Shown here piece after piece: positions 6,369 to 15,281 of a stretch of DNA of 51,250 nucleotides (its first letter is position 1; every line of letters starts with the position of its first letter). Under the pieces are notes generated by a model, which ran no database searches, was not told the DNA's origin, and saw only the letters and a program-made list of their open reading frames with translations. Both the position numbers and the translations under genes were made by a program. Source of the stretch: Pelotomaculum propionicicum (lineage in GTDB: Bacteria > Bacillota > Desulfotomaculia > Desulfotomaculales > Pelotomaculaceae); contig NZ_QFFZ01000024.1 in the NCBI RefSeq assembly GCF_004369225.1, forward strand, positions 1 to 51,250, read 5' to 3'.

Positions 6369-8606
6369 ATGCATCACAAGGGAAAACTTGCAACAAAAAT
6401 AGTGGCGGCATTTTGTATGGTCATTGCTATTATAGTGGCGGCAATACTGTTAGTCTATTTGGTACCGTCCCAAACAATCCTGGCGGTTACCATCATACTT
6501 GGCTGCGTATTAGTGCTCATAGTGGGATTTTTCTTAATGCAGAGTATAAACGTCAGTATTAATAATTTGCTGACCGAATGCAGCCGGCTGGCTGAAGCAG
6601 TGAAGGACGGCAAACTTGACACCCGGGGAGACTCAGATAAAGTTAACATCGAGTTTCAGGGAGTTATCTACGGATTAAATAAAATCATTGACGCCGTAAC
6701 CGGCCCTTTGCATATTGCGGCCGAATATATAGGCCGGATCAGCAAAGGCGACATCCCGCCAAAGATTATTGACAACTACCAGGGCGAGTTCAACGGGATC
6801 AAGAACAACCTGAACAGCTGTATTGATTCTGTCAACTGCTTGCTTAAAGAGGCAGAAAGCCTGATCCATGCCGTCGGGGAAGGCAGGTTGGACGCCCGCG
6901 GCAATGTTGCGGCCTTCACCGGTGACTGGAGCAAGTTGGTGAGCGGCATGAACGGGCTGATTATGACCGTGGCAGAGCCGGTTGAAGAATTGCTCGAGGT
7001 CTTAAACCGGATAGGAGTCAATGATTACAGTAAAAAGGTAGAGAAAGACTACGCCGGGGCTTGGAATGACCTTAAACACGCCACCAATGAGGTTATCGCA
7101 CGATTGACACACAGTCGTGATACATTGATCAACGTGAGCAACGGTAATCTTACCGACCTGGCCAGAATAAAGAAAATTGGCCGGAGAAGTGAGAACGACC
7201 AATTAATGACTGCTTTTATCAAGATGATTGAGGCAATTCAAAAACTCGTAGACGACGTCAACATGCTGGTCGGAGCGGCGTTGGAAGGCAAACTTGGCGT
7301 CCGTGCCGACGCCAGCCGCCACGAGGGCGACTACCGCAAGATTATCGAAGGTGTCAACAAAATGATGGATGCAGTAATCACCCCAATCAATGAAGCGGCA
7401 GCCTGTTTGGAGGACATGTCGAACGGCAATCTCGACGTAAGAGTAAAAGGCGACTACCAGGGCGATCTTGCCATTATTAAAAACGCATTAAACACTTCAC
7501 TGGATTCATTAAATGAAATACTGAAAAAAGAAGCAGTTCAGTGCCTGCAGGAAATGGCTAAAGGGAACCTTGACGTCGCCGTAACCGGTGATTACAAGGG
7601 AGACTACGGTCTCATCAAAGATGCGCTCAATACATCGGTTAGCGACCTGAACGAAATATTAGCCCAGATTGCCATAGCCATCGAACAGGTCAACACAGGC
7701 GCGCAGCAGGTATCAGACTCCAGCCAGGCCTTGTCGCAGGGCGCCGCAGAGTCGGCCAGTACAGTGGCGCAGATTACTTCCTCCATGCACCAGATGAACG
7801 ACCAGACCAAGCTAAACGCTGAAAACGCCACTCAGGCCAACCAGCTTGCCGCCCAGGCCAGGGTTAATGCTGAGAGGGGCAACGAACAGATGGGCCAAAT
7901 GTTGTTGGCCATAAGAGAAATTAACGAGTCTGCGGCAAACATATCTAAAATTATCAAGGCTATAGACGAAATTGCCTTCCAAACCAACCTGCTGGCCTTA
8001 AACGCAGCAGTGGAGGCGGCCCGCGCCGGCAAGCACGGCAAAGGATTCACCGTGGTGGCGGAGGAAGTGCGGAACCTCGCCCAGCGGAGCGCCAAGGCGG
8101 CCAAGGAGACAGCCGAGATGATCGAAGGCTCAATTAAGAAGACCGAGATGGGGACTAAGATCGCCGAGGAAACTTCTAAAGCGCTTGAAGAAATTGTCCT
8201 GGGTATCAGCAAGGTGACTGACTTCATCAGCGAGATAGCTTCCGCTTCCAAGGAGCAGGCCCTTGGCATTGGTCAGATCAACGAGGGGCTGGACCAGGTT
8301 GACCAGGTCACCCAGCAAAACTCAGCCGGTTCAGAAGAGCTTGCCGCGGCAAGCGAGGAGATGTCGGGCCAGGCTGAGATGGTCAGGCAGATGCTTGGCA
8401 AGTTCAAGCTAAAGAGACAGGCCTTCGGCGGCAGTTTCGCAGCAGCCCCCGTAAACACCGGCAAGCCTTACCTGGCTCATAAACAGGCCGGCAAAGGCGC
8501 GGCGCAGAAGGTTTCCAGGCCGCCGTTGGCAGAGGTAGCGGCGGTCGGCAGAGTAAACCCGGAGGACGTTATACCCCTGGATGATCAAGATTACGGTAAG
8601 TTCTAG
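6369..8606 (+). CDS. Methyl-accepting chemotaxis protein with a poly-HAMP array
   Basis: A 745-residue chemoreceptor that signals to the CheA/CheW array. The ATG at 6369 was chosen because GAGGGGG lies 9 bases upstream; an ATG at 6333 lacks a site. Two membrane helices (about residues 9-32 and 36-57) are separated by only a few residues (VPSQT), so there is almost no external sensing domain. About eight HAMP-like modules then follow to about residue 440, marked by repeats such as [23 protein letters not shown] and [15 protein letters not shown]. The C-terminal third is the signalling coiled coil, with hairpin tip [20 protein letters not shown]. No C-terminal CheR-binding pentapeptide is seen. 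The input is probably cytoplasmic or from the membrane, since no ligand-binding domain is present. A strong terminator follows, so it is probably monocistronic. Confidence 0.93.
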   Translation: MHHKGKLATKIVAAFCMVIAIIVAAILLVYLVPSQTILAVTIILGCVLVLIVGFFLMQSINVSINNLLTECSRLAEAVKDGKLDTRGDSDKVNIEFQGVIYGLNKIIDAVTGPLHIAAEYIGRISKGDIPPKIIDNYQGEFNGIKNNLNSCIDSVNCLLKEAESLIHAVGEGRLDARGNVAAFTGDWSKLVSGMNGLIMTVAEPVEELLEVLNRIGVNDYSKKVEKDYAGAWNDLKHATNEVIARLTHSRDTLINVSNGNLTDLARIKKIGRRSENDQLMTAFIKMIEAIQKLVDDVNMLVGAALEGKLGVRADASRHEGDYRKIIEGVNKMMDAVITPINEAAACLEDMSNGNLDVRVKGDYQGDLAIIKNALNTSLDSLNEILKKEAVQCLQEMAKGNLDVAVTGDYKGDYGLIKDALNTSVSDLNEILAQIAIAIEQVNTGAQQVSDSSQALSQGAAESASTVAQITSSMHQMNDQTKLNAENATQANQLAAQARVNAERGNEQMGQMLLAIREINESAANISKIIKAIDEIAFQTNLLALNAAVEAARAGKHGKGFTVVAEEVRNLAQRSAKAAKETAEMIEGSIKKTEMGTKIAEETSKALEEIVLGISKVTDFISEIASASKEQALGIGQINEGLDQVDQVTQQNSAGSEELAAASEEMSGQAEMVRQMLGKFKLKRQAFGGSFAAAPVNTGKPYLAHKQAGKGAAQKVSRPPLAEVAAVGRVNPEDVIPLDDQDYGKF

Positions 8607-8613
8607 ACCAATA

Positions 8614-8658
8614 TCGCCGCCGCTCCCGCCTTTACCGGCGCCCGGCGGCGACTTTTTT
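8614..8658 (+). terminator. Rho-independent terminator of the chemoreceptor gene
   Basis: TCGCCGCCG (8614-8622) pairs with CGGCGGCGA (8643-8651), followed by CTTTTTT. It starts 8 bases after the stop codon. Confidence 0.85.
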
Positions 8659-8729
8659 GCCTGCGGGTTCAAGCTTATGGTCATTGACTTTTCACTTATC
8701 TCGTATAAGCACTTGACACTGTAAATTTT

Positions 8730-9143
8730 TTATATCCTGTGTTTCGATGACAGCAAGCTAAAAGCATAATCCAGGAGTTCCGAGGTCAGGTGTTCAATAT
8801 CCGAGTTTAGTTTGTTCCTTTCCTGGATTAGACTGACCAGCCTCTCCTGCATTTCTTTGATCACTTGATACTGGCTGGACTCAGCCAGGTATTCCCTGGC
8901 CGCTTCAACTGAATTCATCAGCACGCCCGCCCCCGGCACCACCTTGACCACACCCGCTTCCTGCAGCAGAGAAAGCGCCCTCCTGATAGTTTCAGGCGAA
9001 ACATTATAAAGGCCGGCTAAAGTTGAGCGGCCTGATATCTTCTGACCCTCCCGGTAGGCCCCCTTGGTCACCCTTTCTGCCAGGTCCATGGCTATGGTGA
9101 TGTAGCGGGCTATATGCAAAGGAGTATTTGTAATATTTTCCAT
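8730..9143 (-). CDS. GntR-type winged-helix regulator with C-terminal coiled coil
   Basis: A 137-residue protein. Residues about 8-78 form a GntR winged helix, with GQKISGRSTLAGLYNVSPET and IRRALSLLQEAGVVKVVPGAG spanning the HTH and wing. Residues about 85-130 are a charged helix suited to dimerisation, and no metabolite-binding FCD, UTRA or aminotransferase domain follows. The ATG at 9143 has AAAGGTG 8 bases upstream; the open frame reaches 9254 but the extra part is AT-rich and unlike a protein. It is divergent from the beta-propeller gene. A sigma-A promoter with a direct repeat lies just upstream, so autoregulation is plausible. The ligand is unknown. Confidence 0.85.
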   Translation of the reverse strand: MENITNTPLHIARYITIAMDLAERVTKGAYREGQKISGRSTLAGLYNVSPETIRRALSLLQEAGVVKVVPGAGVLMNSVEAAREYLAESSQYQVIKEMQERLVSLIQERNKLNSDIEHLTSELLDYAFSLLSSKHRI

Positions 9144-9182
9144 ATTTTTTGCACCTTTAAAAGAAATTGTCACCCGTATACA

Positions 9183-9211
9183 ATTATAATAACAAGCCGG
9201 TATAATAACAA
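9183..9211 (-). promoter_or_regulatory. Sigma-A promoter of the GntR-type gene with a direct repeat
   Basis: Minus strand: TTGTTA (9206-9211), 17-base spacer, TATAAT (9183-9188). The 11-mer TTGTTATTATA occurs twice, once over the -35 and once just before the -10, making it a candidate operator for the GntR-type protein. Confidence 0.6.
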
Positions 9212-9332
9212 CCCGACTAAAAAGCATAAGTTTTGCAAGGATTATAATAATCACAGCTTTTCATGGTAAAACGAACCAGATTGATAAAAACCACGTCTAA
9301 ACTAATAAATAGTTGGAAGCGAGGTTATGCGG

Positions 9333-11735
9333 ATGAAAAGAATAATGTTATTTGGAATTATTTTACTGACCATGACTATCTTCCCGGTCTTTAAATCCCT
9401 ATCAGGAGCTAACGCCGAGCCAAATCATACCGCCACTTTTATTATTGACCAGAGGACGTACGTTACCGACAACCAGGCCAAAACTATGGACGCCACGCCA
9501 TTCATTGAAAACGGGCGGTCATTTGTGCCTGCCCGCTATCTCGCCCTGGCTCTCGGTGTGCCGGAGGATAAAATCATCTGGAATTCCTCCGCCTCCACGT
9601 TAACTCTGGTGCGGGACAATGTTACTATCAGCCTGGCGGTTGGCGGCAACACAATCTACATAAACGACCAGCCGTTTACCATTGACGCGGCCCCCACACT
9701 GCGCGACAACAGGACTTACCTGCCCGCCAGGCATATAGCGGAAGCCTTCGGCTATGACGTAGCCTGGGATGAGACAGTCAGGGCCGTTTTAATCGGGCCT
9801 CCCGGCAATTTGCCTGAGGCATCACAGGACGTCCTGCCGTCAGTTGGAACTTACGAGAACCTGAAAGACCTTTTGGAAAAATCGCAATCCTCTGCCTTCT
9901 ATGGAAGAATGGACGAAATGGTTACCACACCGGGAACCATTTTAAGAACAGCACCGAGTGCTGTACAGGAGAAGGCAGCCAGCGCGGCGCCCGCGGCCGC
10001 CGGGGAAAGCCTGTCTGACAACAACGCGGCTGATTACTCTAAAACCAACGTCCAGGTCGAGGGAGTGGACGAAGCCGATATTGTCAAGACCGACGGGACC
10101 TACATCTACCAGGTCAACCGGGAAAGGATCATTATAGCCAGAGCCGCCCCGCCTGAAGCAATGGAAGTTGTCAGTGTCCTGAACTATACCGGCAAAGACT
10201 TTTCTCCTCAGGAAATGTATGTCGACGACAACCACCTGGTAGTAATCGGCAACACCCGCACCTACGGTGTTTACCCGTTATATAACGAAAGCGGCTCATC
10301 TTCAGGGCTGAAGATAATGCCACCGTACAATTACTACAGGCCGATGGTGAAGGCTATTGTTTACAACATTGAAGACAGGTCTAACATCAGCCAGGTGCGC
10401 GAGCTGGAACTATACGGCAATTATGTGTCCTCACGCAAAGTGGGCCAGTCGCTTTACCTGATCGCCAATAAATATATTACTTTTTATCCCGGCAGGGAAA
10501 TAGAAGACCCCAAGCCGATGTACCGCGATTCTGTGGTCAGTGACAGTTATAAAGAAATTGACTACCCCAGCATCAGGTGCTTCCCCGATTTTGTTGAGCC
10601 CAGCTACCTGATCGTGGCCGGCCTGAACTTAGACCAGCCGGAGGAAAAAGCCAATGTTTCCAGTTACCTGGGGTCAGGCCAGAATATTTATGCCTCAACT
10701 GAAAACCTCTATGTGGCGGTAACCGGCTACAGCTATGCGAGAAAACTGGCTAATGATCTTGTGCCTCCCTCTGACCTAAGCAGGACTAAGATCTATAAAT
10801 TCCGGATCGACCAGGGGCAGGTGAGCTATGCGGCCAGCGGCGAGGCGCCGGGCACCATCTTAAACCAGTTTTCAATGGATGAACACGACGGTTACTTCCG
10901 CATCGCCACCACCAGCGGGGAAGTTTGGCGCTCCGGGACACACACCTCGCAAAACAACCTGTACATTCTGGACAGCGGCCTTAATATGACAGGGAAAATC
11001 GAAGGCATCGCCCCCGGTGAAAAGATATATTCCGTAAGGTTCACCGGAGATCGCGGCTACATGGTCACCTTCAAGCAAGTCGACCCGTTTTTTGTCCTGG
11101 ACTTAAGCGACCCGCAGCAGCCGGCCATACTCGGCAAGCTGAAAATACCCGGCTACAGCGACTACCTCCACCCCTATGACGAAAACCATATTATCGGTTT
11201 CGGCAAAGACACGGTGGAAATGAGCGGCAAGGTATGGGGCGGCAGGCCGGATGATACCACGGCTTTCTATATGGGCATGAAGATGGCTGTCTTTGACGTG
11301 ACCGATGTGAGCAACCCGGTGGAAATGTTCAGGGCGGACATCGGGGACAGGGGAACAGACTCCGAACTTTTGCGCAACCATAAAGCCCTGCTGTTTGCCA
11401 AAGATAAAAACCTGCTGGCATTTCCGGTCAGGGTGATGGAAGTGACAGAAAGCGGCTACAATAACGGTTCGACTGTCCCGGAATACGGCGCCTTCGCCTT
11501 TCAGGGAGCTTACGTGTACAATATTGACCTGACCAGCGGCTTCACCCTGAAAGGCCGCATCACCCACCTGTCGGACGAAGATTACCTGAAGGCCGGCAAC
11601 TACTGGTACAACAGCGAAAAAGATATCGAGCGCATCATATATATCGGCGACACTCTCTATACTTTATCCCAGCAAATGATTAAAGCCAACCAGCTGGATG
11701 ATTTGCAGGAATTAAACAGTCTGGTGATAAAATAA
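9333..11735 (+). CDS. Secreted beta-propeller protein with copper-amine-oxidase-N stalk domain
   Basis: An 800-residue exported protein. A signal peptide (residues 1 to about 28, MKRIMLFGIILLTM then a hydrophobic core ending near Asn-Ala) is followed by a copper amine oxidase N-terminal-like domain at about 35-150. That domain has two copies of the pattern PxxxxxRxxxPARxxAEAxG (GRSFVPARYLALALG and NRTYLPARHIAEAFG). From about residue 230 the protein carries the signature TNVQVEGVDEADIVKTDG of a secreted propeller distantly related to WD40 (PF09826 type). Such proteins are surface proteins of poorly known role. The ATG at 9333 has GAGG 8 bases upstream; an ATG at 9327 is too close to the site. 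A strong terminator follows 29 bases after the stop. Confidence 0.85.
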   Translation: MKRIMLFGIILLTMTIFPVFKSLSGANAEPNHTATFIIDQRTYVTDNQAKTMDATPFIENGRSFVPARYLALALGVPEDKIIWNSSASTLTLVRDNVTISLAVGGNTIYINDQPFTIDAAPTLRDNRTYLPARHIAEAFGYDVAWDETVRAVLIGPPGNLPEASQDVLPSVGTYENLKDLLEKSQSSAFYGRMDEMVTTPGTILRTAPSAVQEKAASAAPAAAGESLSDNNAADYSKTNVQVEGVDEADIVKTDGTYIYQVNRERIIIARAAPPEAMEVVSVLNYTGKDFSPQEMYVDDNHLVVIGNTRTYGVYPLYNESGSSSGLKIMPPYNYYRPMVKAIVYNIEDRSNISQVRELELYGNYVSSRKVGQSLYLIANKYITFYPGREIEDPKPMYRDSVVSDSYKEIDYPSIRCFPDFVEPSYLIVAGLNLDQPEEKANVSSYLGSGQNIYASTENLYVAVTGYSYARKLANDLVPPSDLSRTKIYKFRIDQGQVSYAASGEAPGTILNQFSMDEHDGYFRIATTSGEVWRSGTHTSQNNLYILDSGLNMTGKIEGIAPGEKIYSVRFTGDRGYMVTFKQVDPFFVLDLSDPQQPAILGKLKIPGYSDYLHPYDENHIIGFGKDTVEMSGKVWGGRPDDTTAFYMGMKMAVFDVTDVSNPVEMFRADIGDRGTDSELLRNHKALLFAKDKNLLAFPVRVMEVTESGYNNGSTVPEYGAFAFQGAYVYNIDLTSGFTLKGRITHLSDEDYLKAGNYWYNSEKDIERIIYIGDTLYTLSQQMIKANQLDDLQELNSLVIK

Positions 11736-11763
11736 AAAACAATAAGGCGTTGTATCACAGTAA

Positions 11764-11800
11764 AAAGCCCTCCCGGCAGAAATGCCGCCGGAGGGCTTTT
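11764..11800. terminator. Strong terminator after the propeller gene, possibly bidirectional
   Basis: AAAAGCCCTCC and GGAGGGCTTTT pair around CCGGCAGAAATGCCG-like inner sequence, giving a stem with A-rich and T-rich ends on both strands. It can serve the rightward propeller gene and perhaps the leftward CGGC gene. Confidence 0.85.
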
Positions 11801-11844
11801 AAGTTGCGCGTTCGTTATCAATGTAAAATCAACTAAAACCTGAG

Positions 11845-11915
11845 GAAGCAAAAAGAACGTCCCCTTGCTTCACTTGCTTCACTATGAGGAAGCAAAAAGA
11901 ACGTCCCCTTGCTTC
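11845..11915. repeat. Two copies of a 27-base palindromic element (GAAGCAA type)
   Basis: GAAGCAAAAAGAACGTCCCC followed by TTGCTTC occurs at 11845-11871 and again at 11889-11915, each followed by further GCTTCAC. The outer arms GAAGCAA/TTGCTTC are inverted repeats around the core GAACGTCCCC. A diverged third copy is at 38657-38712, and a sister type with GAGACAA arms is at 23848 and 44511. Confidence 0.85.
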
Positions 11916-11935
11916 ACTTTGCTTCACTTGATAAG

Positions 11936-12268
11936 TTAATGAGTAAAATCAATTATTTTAACCTTATCACCGAGTTTCTTTTCTATAGCTTCCTTAATCT
12001 GCTTTGCCTGCGGGCAAGGAAAACCAATAGGATTACCTTTTGTAATACAGGATGCAAGCACTATAGTGTCTCCGCCTCTTCTTACTATTTCTTGAGCTCT
12101 TGTTACAGCCCTTTTGCCAGGACAACCACCACAGGAAACCACACCTATTATTTCGATATCCTCTTCAACGCCTTCAAAAGCACACTTCTTTTCTCTTATT
12201 ATTTTAAAATCCATCGTTCCCGGACACATATCTTCTGTTTGCCGGCACCTGATCAATCCAATTTTCAA
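11936..12268 (-). CDS. CGGC-domain protein (putative metal-binding)
   Basis: A 110-residue protein with the hallmark VSCGGCPGKRAV (a CGGC motif), an early cysteine pair RCRQTEDMC, and later LASC and FPCP, matching the CGGC-domain family (PF08821 type), thought to bind a metal or cluster. The function is unknown. The TTG at 12268 was chosen because AAAGGAG lies 8 bases upstream; an upstream TTG at 12286 overlaps that site. It stands alone between a repeat cluster and the sulfur-relay genes. Cysteine-rich redox chemistry is a reasonable guess only. Confidence 0.75.
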   Translation of the reverse strand: MKIGLIRCRQTEDMCPGTMDFKIIREKKCAFEGVEEDIEIIGVVSCGGCPGKRAVTRAQEIVRRGGDTIVLASCITKGNPIGFPCPQAKQIKEAIEKKLGDKVKIIDFTH

Positions 12269-12407
12269 AAAAGACACTCCTTTCAAGACAACACTTTTTA
12301 AGTCATAGTTTCAACAAAGATTAGTTATTTCCTGCATATGTTCATAATTATTTTCAATTGGTTATTCATACAAAGAGAGTTCTTGCCCTAACCAACTGAA
12401 AATTTAA

Positions 12408-12438
12408 GAGACCCGGTCAACATACAATTCCGGGTCTC
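12408..12438 (-). terminator. Terminator of the sulfur-relay operon
   Basis: GAGACCCGG (12408-12416) and CCGGGTCTC (12430-12438) form a 9-bp GC-rich stem, 6 bases after the last gene's stop. Both flanks are A/T-rich (TTAAATTTT leftward, AGATTTTT rightward), so it may stop transcription in both directions. Confidence 0.75.
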
Positions 12439-12444
12439 AGATTT

Positions 12445-12921
12445 TTAGATAAACAAGTTTACGTTGGCTTCGTCGGCTTCGCCCAGGTAGGTGGCCACGC
12501 CGGCAAACTCAAGCCCGTCGATCAACTCTTCTTCCTTAAATCCCATCACGTCCATCGACATGGTGCAGGCGATCATCTTCACTCCCAGCGCCCGGGCCGA
12601 CTCAATCAGCTCCTGGATGGTATTTACCTTCTTCTGTTTCATGATGCTTTTCATCATGATGGCTCCTATGCCGCCAAAGTTCATTTTGGAAAGACCCAGC
12701 TTCCCCGCCCCGCGCGGCATCATCCAGCCGAACATGGCTTCCATAAAGCTTTTTCTCGTTCTTATCTTTTCCGGCTTTCTCAGTATGTTGAGGCCCCAGA
12801 AGGTAAAGAACATGGATACTTCGTTGCCCATGGCGGCGGCCCCGTTGGCGATAATGAAGGAAGCCATGGCTTTGTCGAGGTCGCCGCTGAACACTATAAT
12901 GGTTTTTTTGTTTTCGCTCAT
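12445..12921 (-). CDS. DsrE2/DrsE-family sulfur-relay protein
   Basis: A 158-residue protein with the DsrE2-type pattern: TIIVFSGDLDKAMASFIIAN at the N-terminus, a FFTFWGLNIL segment, a methionine-rich middle, then GVKMIACTMSMDVMGFKEEE carrying the candidate persulfide cysteine. Relatives pass sulfane sulfur with TusA and rhodanese partners, often at the membrane. The ATG at 12921 has GGGGAGGG six bases upstream. It is the last gene of the run ArsR, CoA-disulfide reductase, TusA-like, DsrE2-like. The specific donor and acceptor are not known. Confidence 0.88.
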   Translation of the reverse strand: MSENKKTIIVFSGDLDKAMASFIIANGAAAMGNEVSMFFTFWGLNILRKPEKIRTRKSFMEAMFGWMMPRGAGKLGLSKMNFGGIGAIMMKSIMKQKKVNTIQELIESARALGVKMIACTMSMDVMGFKEEELIDGLEFAGVATYLGEADEANVNLFI

Positions 12922-12953
12922 GCGAAGCCCTCCCCTCAAGTCAGTACGACAAA

Positions 12954-13178
12954 TCAGCCCTTCTTGATCCTGGCTTTGATCACTCCGCCCTCTTCCTCCA
13001 GGGAAAGAAGTTCATTCTTGGTCTTTTTGCACCAGGCGGCAATATCTTTTTTAAAGCCCTGGTCAGTTACTTCAACACATAGAATATCTCCGGCGGCGCA
13101 GTTCTGGGCCTCCTTAAAAATCTGCACGATCGGGCCGGGACACTGCAGGCCTCTCGCGTTAATATGTTTTTCTGCCAT
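12954..13178 (-). CDS. TusA/SirA-like sulfur carrier protein
   Basis: A 74-residue protein with the defining CPxP motif (GLQCPGPIVQ, Cys13), followed by the beta-alpha-beta fold ending in EEEGGVIKARIKKG. The cysteine carries persulfide sulfur between partner proteins. The start has GGAGGG upstream. It lies between the DsrE2-like gene and the CoA-disulfide reductase-rhodanese gene, a known arrangement that suggests sulfur handed from the rhodanese domain to TusA and on to DsrE2 (inference). A second cysteine pair (NCAAGDILC) is of uncertain use. Confidence 0.9.
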   Translation of the reverse strand: MAEKHINARGLQCPGPIVQIFKEAQNCAAGDILCVEVTDQGFKKDIAAWCKKTKNELLSLEEEGGVIKARIKKG

Positions 13179-13190
13179 TTCACAGCCCTC

Positions 13191-14855
13191 CTATTCAGTT
13201 TCAAACGGGTATGCGGTCAGTCCGCCATCCAGTATGCTCACCTTTTCAAAGCCTAATCTTTTCAATTTCAGCGATGCCATATAGGAACGCAAACCAAGCT
13301 TGCAATTGATGATAATTTCTTTGCTGCGGTCCAACTCACCGGCGCGTTCGGACAGCATTCTTAAAGGAATGTTAATTGACCCGGGGATGGAGCGGAGAAA
13401 AAACTCCTCATCGGACCTGACATCAACCAGGACAGCCCCCGCTTCCATCTTCTCCTTAAGGTCAAGTGGTGAAACACCGGTGAAGCGGCCCTGCAGTTTA
13501 TTAATCATAACGTGCGCGGCCACAATCGTTGAACTCATAGCCATAGAAAACGGGGGCGCGTAGGCCAGGTCAAGTTTGGTCAACTGCTCGACGGTAGCGC
13601 CGAAGGAGATGGCCGTGACCAGTATGTCGACCGGTTTGTCAACCACACCCTCGCCATAAACCTGTCCGCCCAGCACCAGGTGAGTTTTCCGGTCCACTAT
13701 AAGCTTGGTGACAATCAAATGGCTGCCGGGATAGTAGTGGGCCTTGTCCTGGGTTGTAACCAGGACTGTCTCCACATCATAGCCAAGAGCCCTGGCGTCT
13801 CTTTCGGAAAGTCCTGTCTTGCCCATATTCAGCTCAAACAGCTTAAGAATCGAAGTTCCCAAAACACCTTTCATGGTGTCTTTATGCCCCGTCCCGGCCA
13901 GGTTGATTGCGGCAACCCGCCCGGTCTTGTTGGCGGTTGAGCCCATCGGGTACCAAACCGGCCTGCCGGTAATCAGGTTTGTATTTTCGGCACAGTCACC
14001 AACAGCGTAGATGTCCTTGATGTTGGTCTCCATCAACTCGTTGACCGCGATAGCTCCGGTGGCGCCCAGCGCGATGCCGCATTCTTTAGCCAGGTCGACG
14101 TTTGGCCGCACACCCACAGCCAGGACTGCCAGGTCGGCTTTAAGCGGGCCGGCCTCTGTTATAACTACTCCGACATCCCCCTGCCCATTGTCTTCAAAAG
14201 CCTTGACAGCGGTGCCAGTAAGGACTCTAATCCCCTTTTCTGCAAGGTATTTCTGCACATACAGCGCCACATCGGCGTCATAGGGAGGCAGGACATGGGG
14301 GGCCAGCTCCACAACAGTTGTGTTGATCCCTTTCAAGGTAAGGTTTTCGGCCACTTCCAGCCCGATCATGCCGCCGCCGACAACCACCGCGTCCTTGATA
14401 CCCCGCGTGTTGATCAGGTTCTTGATGGCGGTGGCTTCTGTGACCGTGCGCACGGTAACTATGTTGCCCAGTTCTTTGCCTGGCGCCGGAGGAACAAACG
14501 GCGAGGCGCCGGCTGCCAGGACCAGCTTATCATACGCAAAGGTCTGGACATCTCCCGTGCGCAGGCTCTTCACAGCAACCGTTTTTTCTTCCGGCATGAT
14601 TTTTAAAGCTTCCATTTCTGTGAGAACTTCAATGTCGTAATCAATTAAAAAATCTTCGGGCATTTTGACCAGCAGTTCTTTTTCTTCTTTAATCACATCA
14701 CCCAGATAATAGGGCAGCCCGCATCCCGCGTAGGACACATGGCGGTCCTTGGTCAAGACCACAATTTTCAAATCAGGGTTTTCCCTTTTGGCTTTAGCCG
14801 CCGCTTTGGTACCAGCGGCAACACCACCGATGATAAGTACTTTTTCAGACTTCAC
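13191..14855 (-). CDS. CoA-disulfide (persulfide) reductase with C-terminal rhodanese domain
   Basis: A 554-residue flavoprotein. The N-terminal FAD site is VLIIGGVAAGTKAA, the active-site cysteine is Cys45 in SYAGCGLPYYLGD, and a central NAD(P)H-binding site is VVVGGGMIGLEVAENL. The family's dimerisation domain follows (residues about 330-450). Residues about 455-554 form a rhodanese domain, VRSDEEFFLRSIPGSINIP with catalytic Cys518 in INCKLGLRS. Such fusions reduce CoA disulfide, CoA persulfide or polysulfide with NAD(P)H. The start is GTG at 14855 behind GGAGG. It follows the ArsR gene by 18 bases, so both probably share a promoter and respond to a sulfur or redox signal. Confidence 0.93.
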   Translation of the reverse strand: MKSEKVLIIGGVAAGTKAAAKAKRENPDLKIVVLTKDRHVSYAGCGLPYYLGDVIKEEKELLVKMPEDFLIDYDIEVLTEMEALKIMPEEKTVAVKSLRTGDVQTFAYDKLVLAAGASPFVPPAPGKELGNIVTVRTVTEATAIKNLINTRGIKDAVVVGGGMIGLEVAENLTLKGINTTVVELAPHVLPPYDADVALYVQKYLAEKGIRVLTGTAVKAFEDNGQGDVGVVITEAGPLKADLAVLAVGVRPNVDLAKECGIALGATGAIAVNELMETNIKDIYAVGDCAENTNLITGRPVWYPMGSTANKTGRVAAINLAGTGHKDTMKGVLGTSILKLFELNMGKTGLSERDARALGYDVETVLVTTQDKAHYYPGSHLIVTKLIVDRKTHLVLGGQVYGEGVVDKPVDILVTAISFGATVEQLTKLDLAYAPPFSMAMSSTIVAAHVMINKLQGRFTGVSPLDLKEKMEAGAVLVDVRSDEEFFLRSIPGSINIPLRMLSERAGELDRSKEIIINCKLGLRSYMASLKLKRLGFEKVSILDGGLTAYPFETE

Positions 14856-14873
14856 CGCTGCATTCCTCCTTTG

Positions 14874-15149
14874 CTAATCATTCATGAGAAGAGTCACGAT
14901 TTCCCTGGCTTTCTTATTGATGACCGAATAACAGATTTCGGTTCCCTTGCGCCGCCCCTCTATTATTCCTTTACTCCGTAGTATGGCCAGTTGCTGTGAA
15001 ATTGTTGACTGGGGCATTTCCATGCAGCCTGTAATCTTGTTCACATTACACTCGCTATCCATCAGCCCGTGTACGATGCAAAGCCTGGTTGGATGAGCCA
15101 GTGCCTTAAGCAGTTCCGCCTTTTCCGTATAATTGCCTTCAATTTTCAT
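14874..15149 (-). CDS. ArsR-family repressor of the sulfur-relay operon
   Basis: A 91-residue winged-helix protein: KAELLKALAHPTRLCIVHGL, then MPQSTISQQLAILRSKGIIE as recognition helix and GRRKGTEICYSVI as the wing. Cysteines are near residues 24, 34 and 41, within or next to helices, and one after the wing. Cysteine pairs sense metals or persulfides in relatives (for example BigR/SqrR), but the exact pair here cannot be assigned. The ATG at 15149 has GAGGTGG five bases upstream; an in-frame GTG three codons earlier overlaps that site. The promoter contains a repeated ATCGTAAT motif over the -10, consistent with autorepression. Confidence 0.9.
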   Translation of the reverse strand: MKIEGNYTEKAELLKALAHPTRLCIVHGLMDSECNVNKITGCMEMPQSTISQQLAILRSKGIIEGRRKGTEICYSVINKKAREIVTLLMND

Positions 15150-15176
15150 ATGTACCACCTCTATCCTTATATCTGT

Positions 15177-15205
15177 ATATTACGATATTACGATATATAT
15201 GTCAA
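15177..15205 (-). promoter_or_regulatory. Promoter and candidate ArsR operator
   Basis: Minus strand: TTGACA (15200-15205), 17-base spacer, TAATAT (15177-15182). The spacer and -10 contain ATATCGTA ATATCGTA ATAT, a tandem and partly palindromic motif well placed for repressor binding. Confidence 0.75.
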
Positions 15206-15215
15206 TAATCATTTT

Positions 15216-15255
15216 AAAAAAATAATCGGGGTCAGGCGTAAAAACGCCCGGCCCC
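15216..15255 (-). terminator. Terminator of the ftsW-to-rpe operon
   Basis: On the minus strand GGGGCCGGGCGT pairs with ACGCCTGACCCC around a TTTT loop (15228-15255), followed by GATTATTTTTTT. It lies about 27 bases after the last small gene of the leftward operon. Confidence 0.75.
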
Positions 15256-15281
15256 AAGAAATATAGGCATTACCTGTTTTT

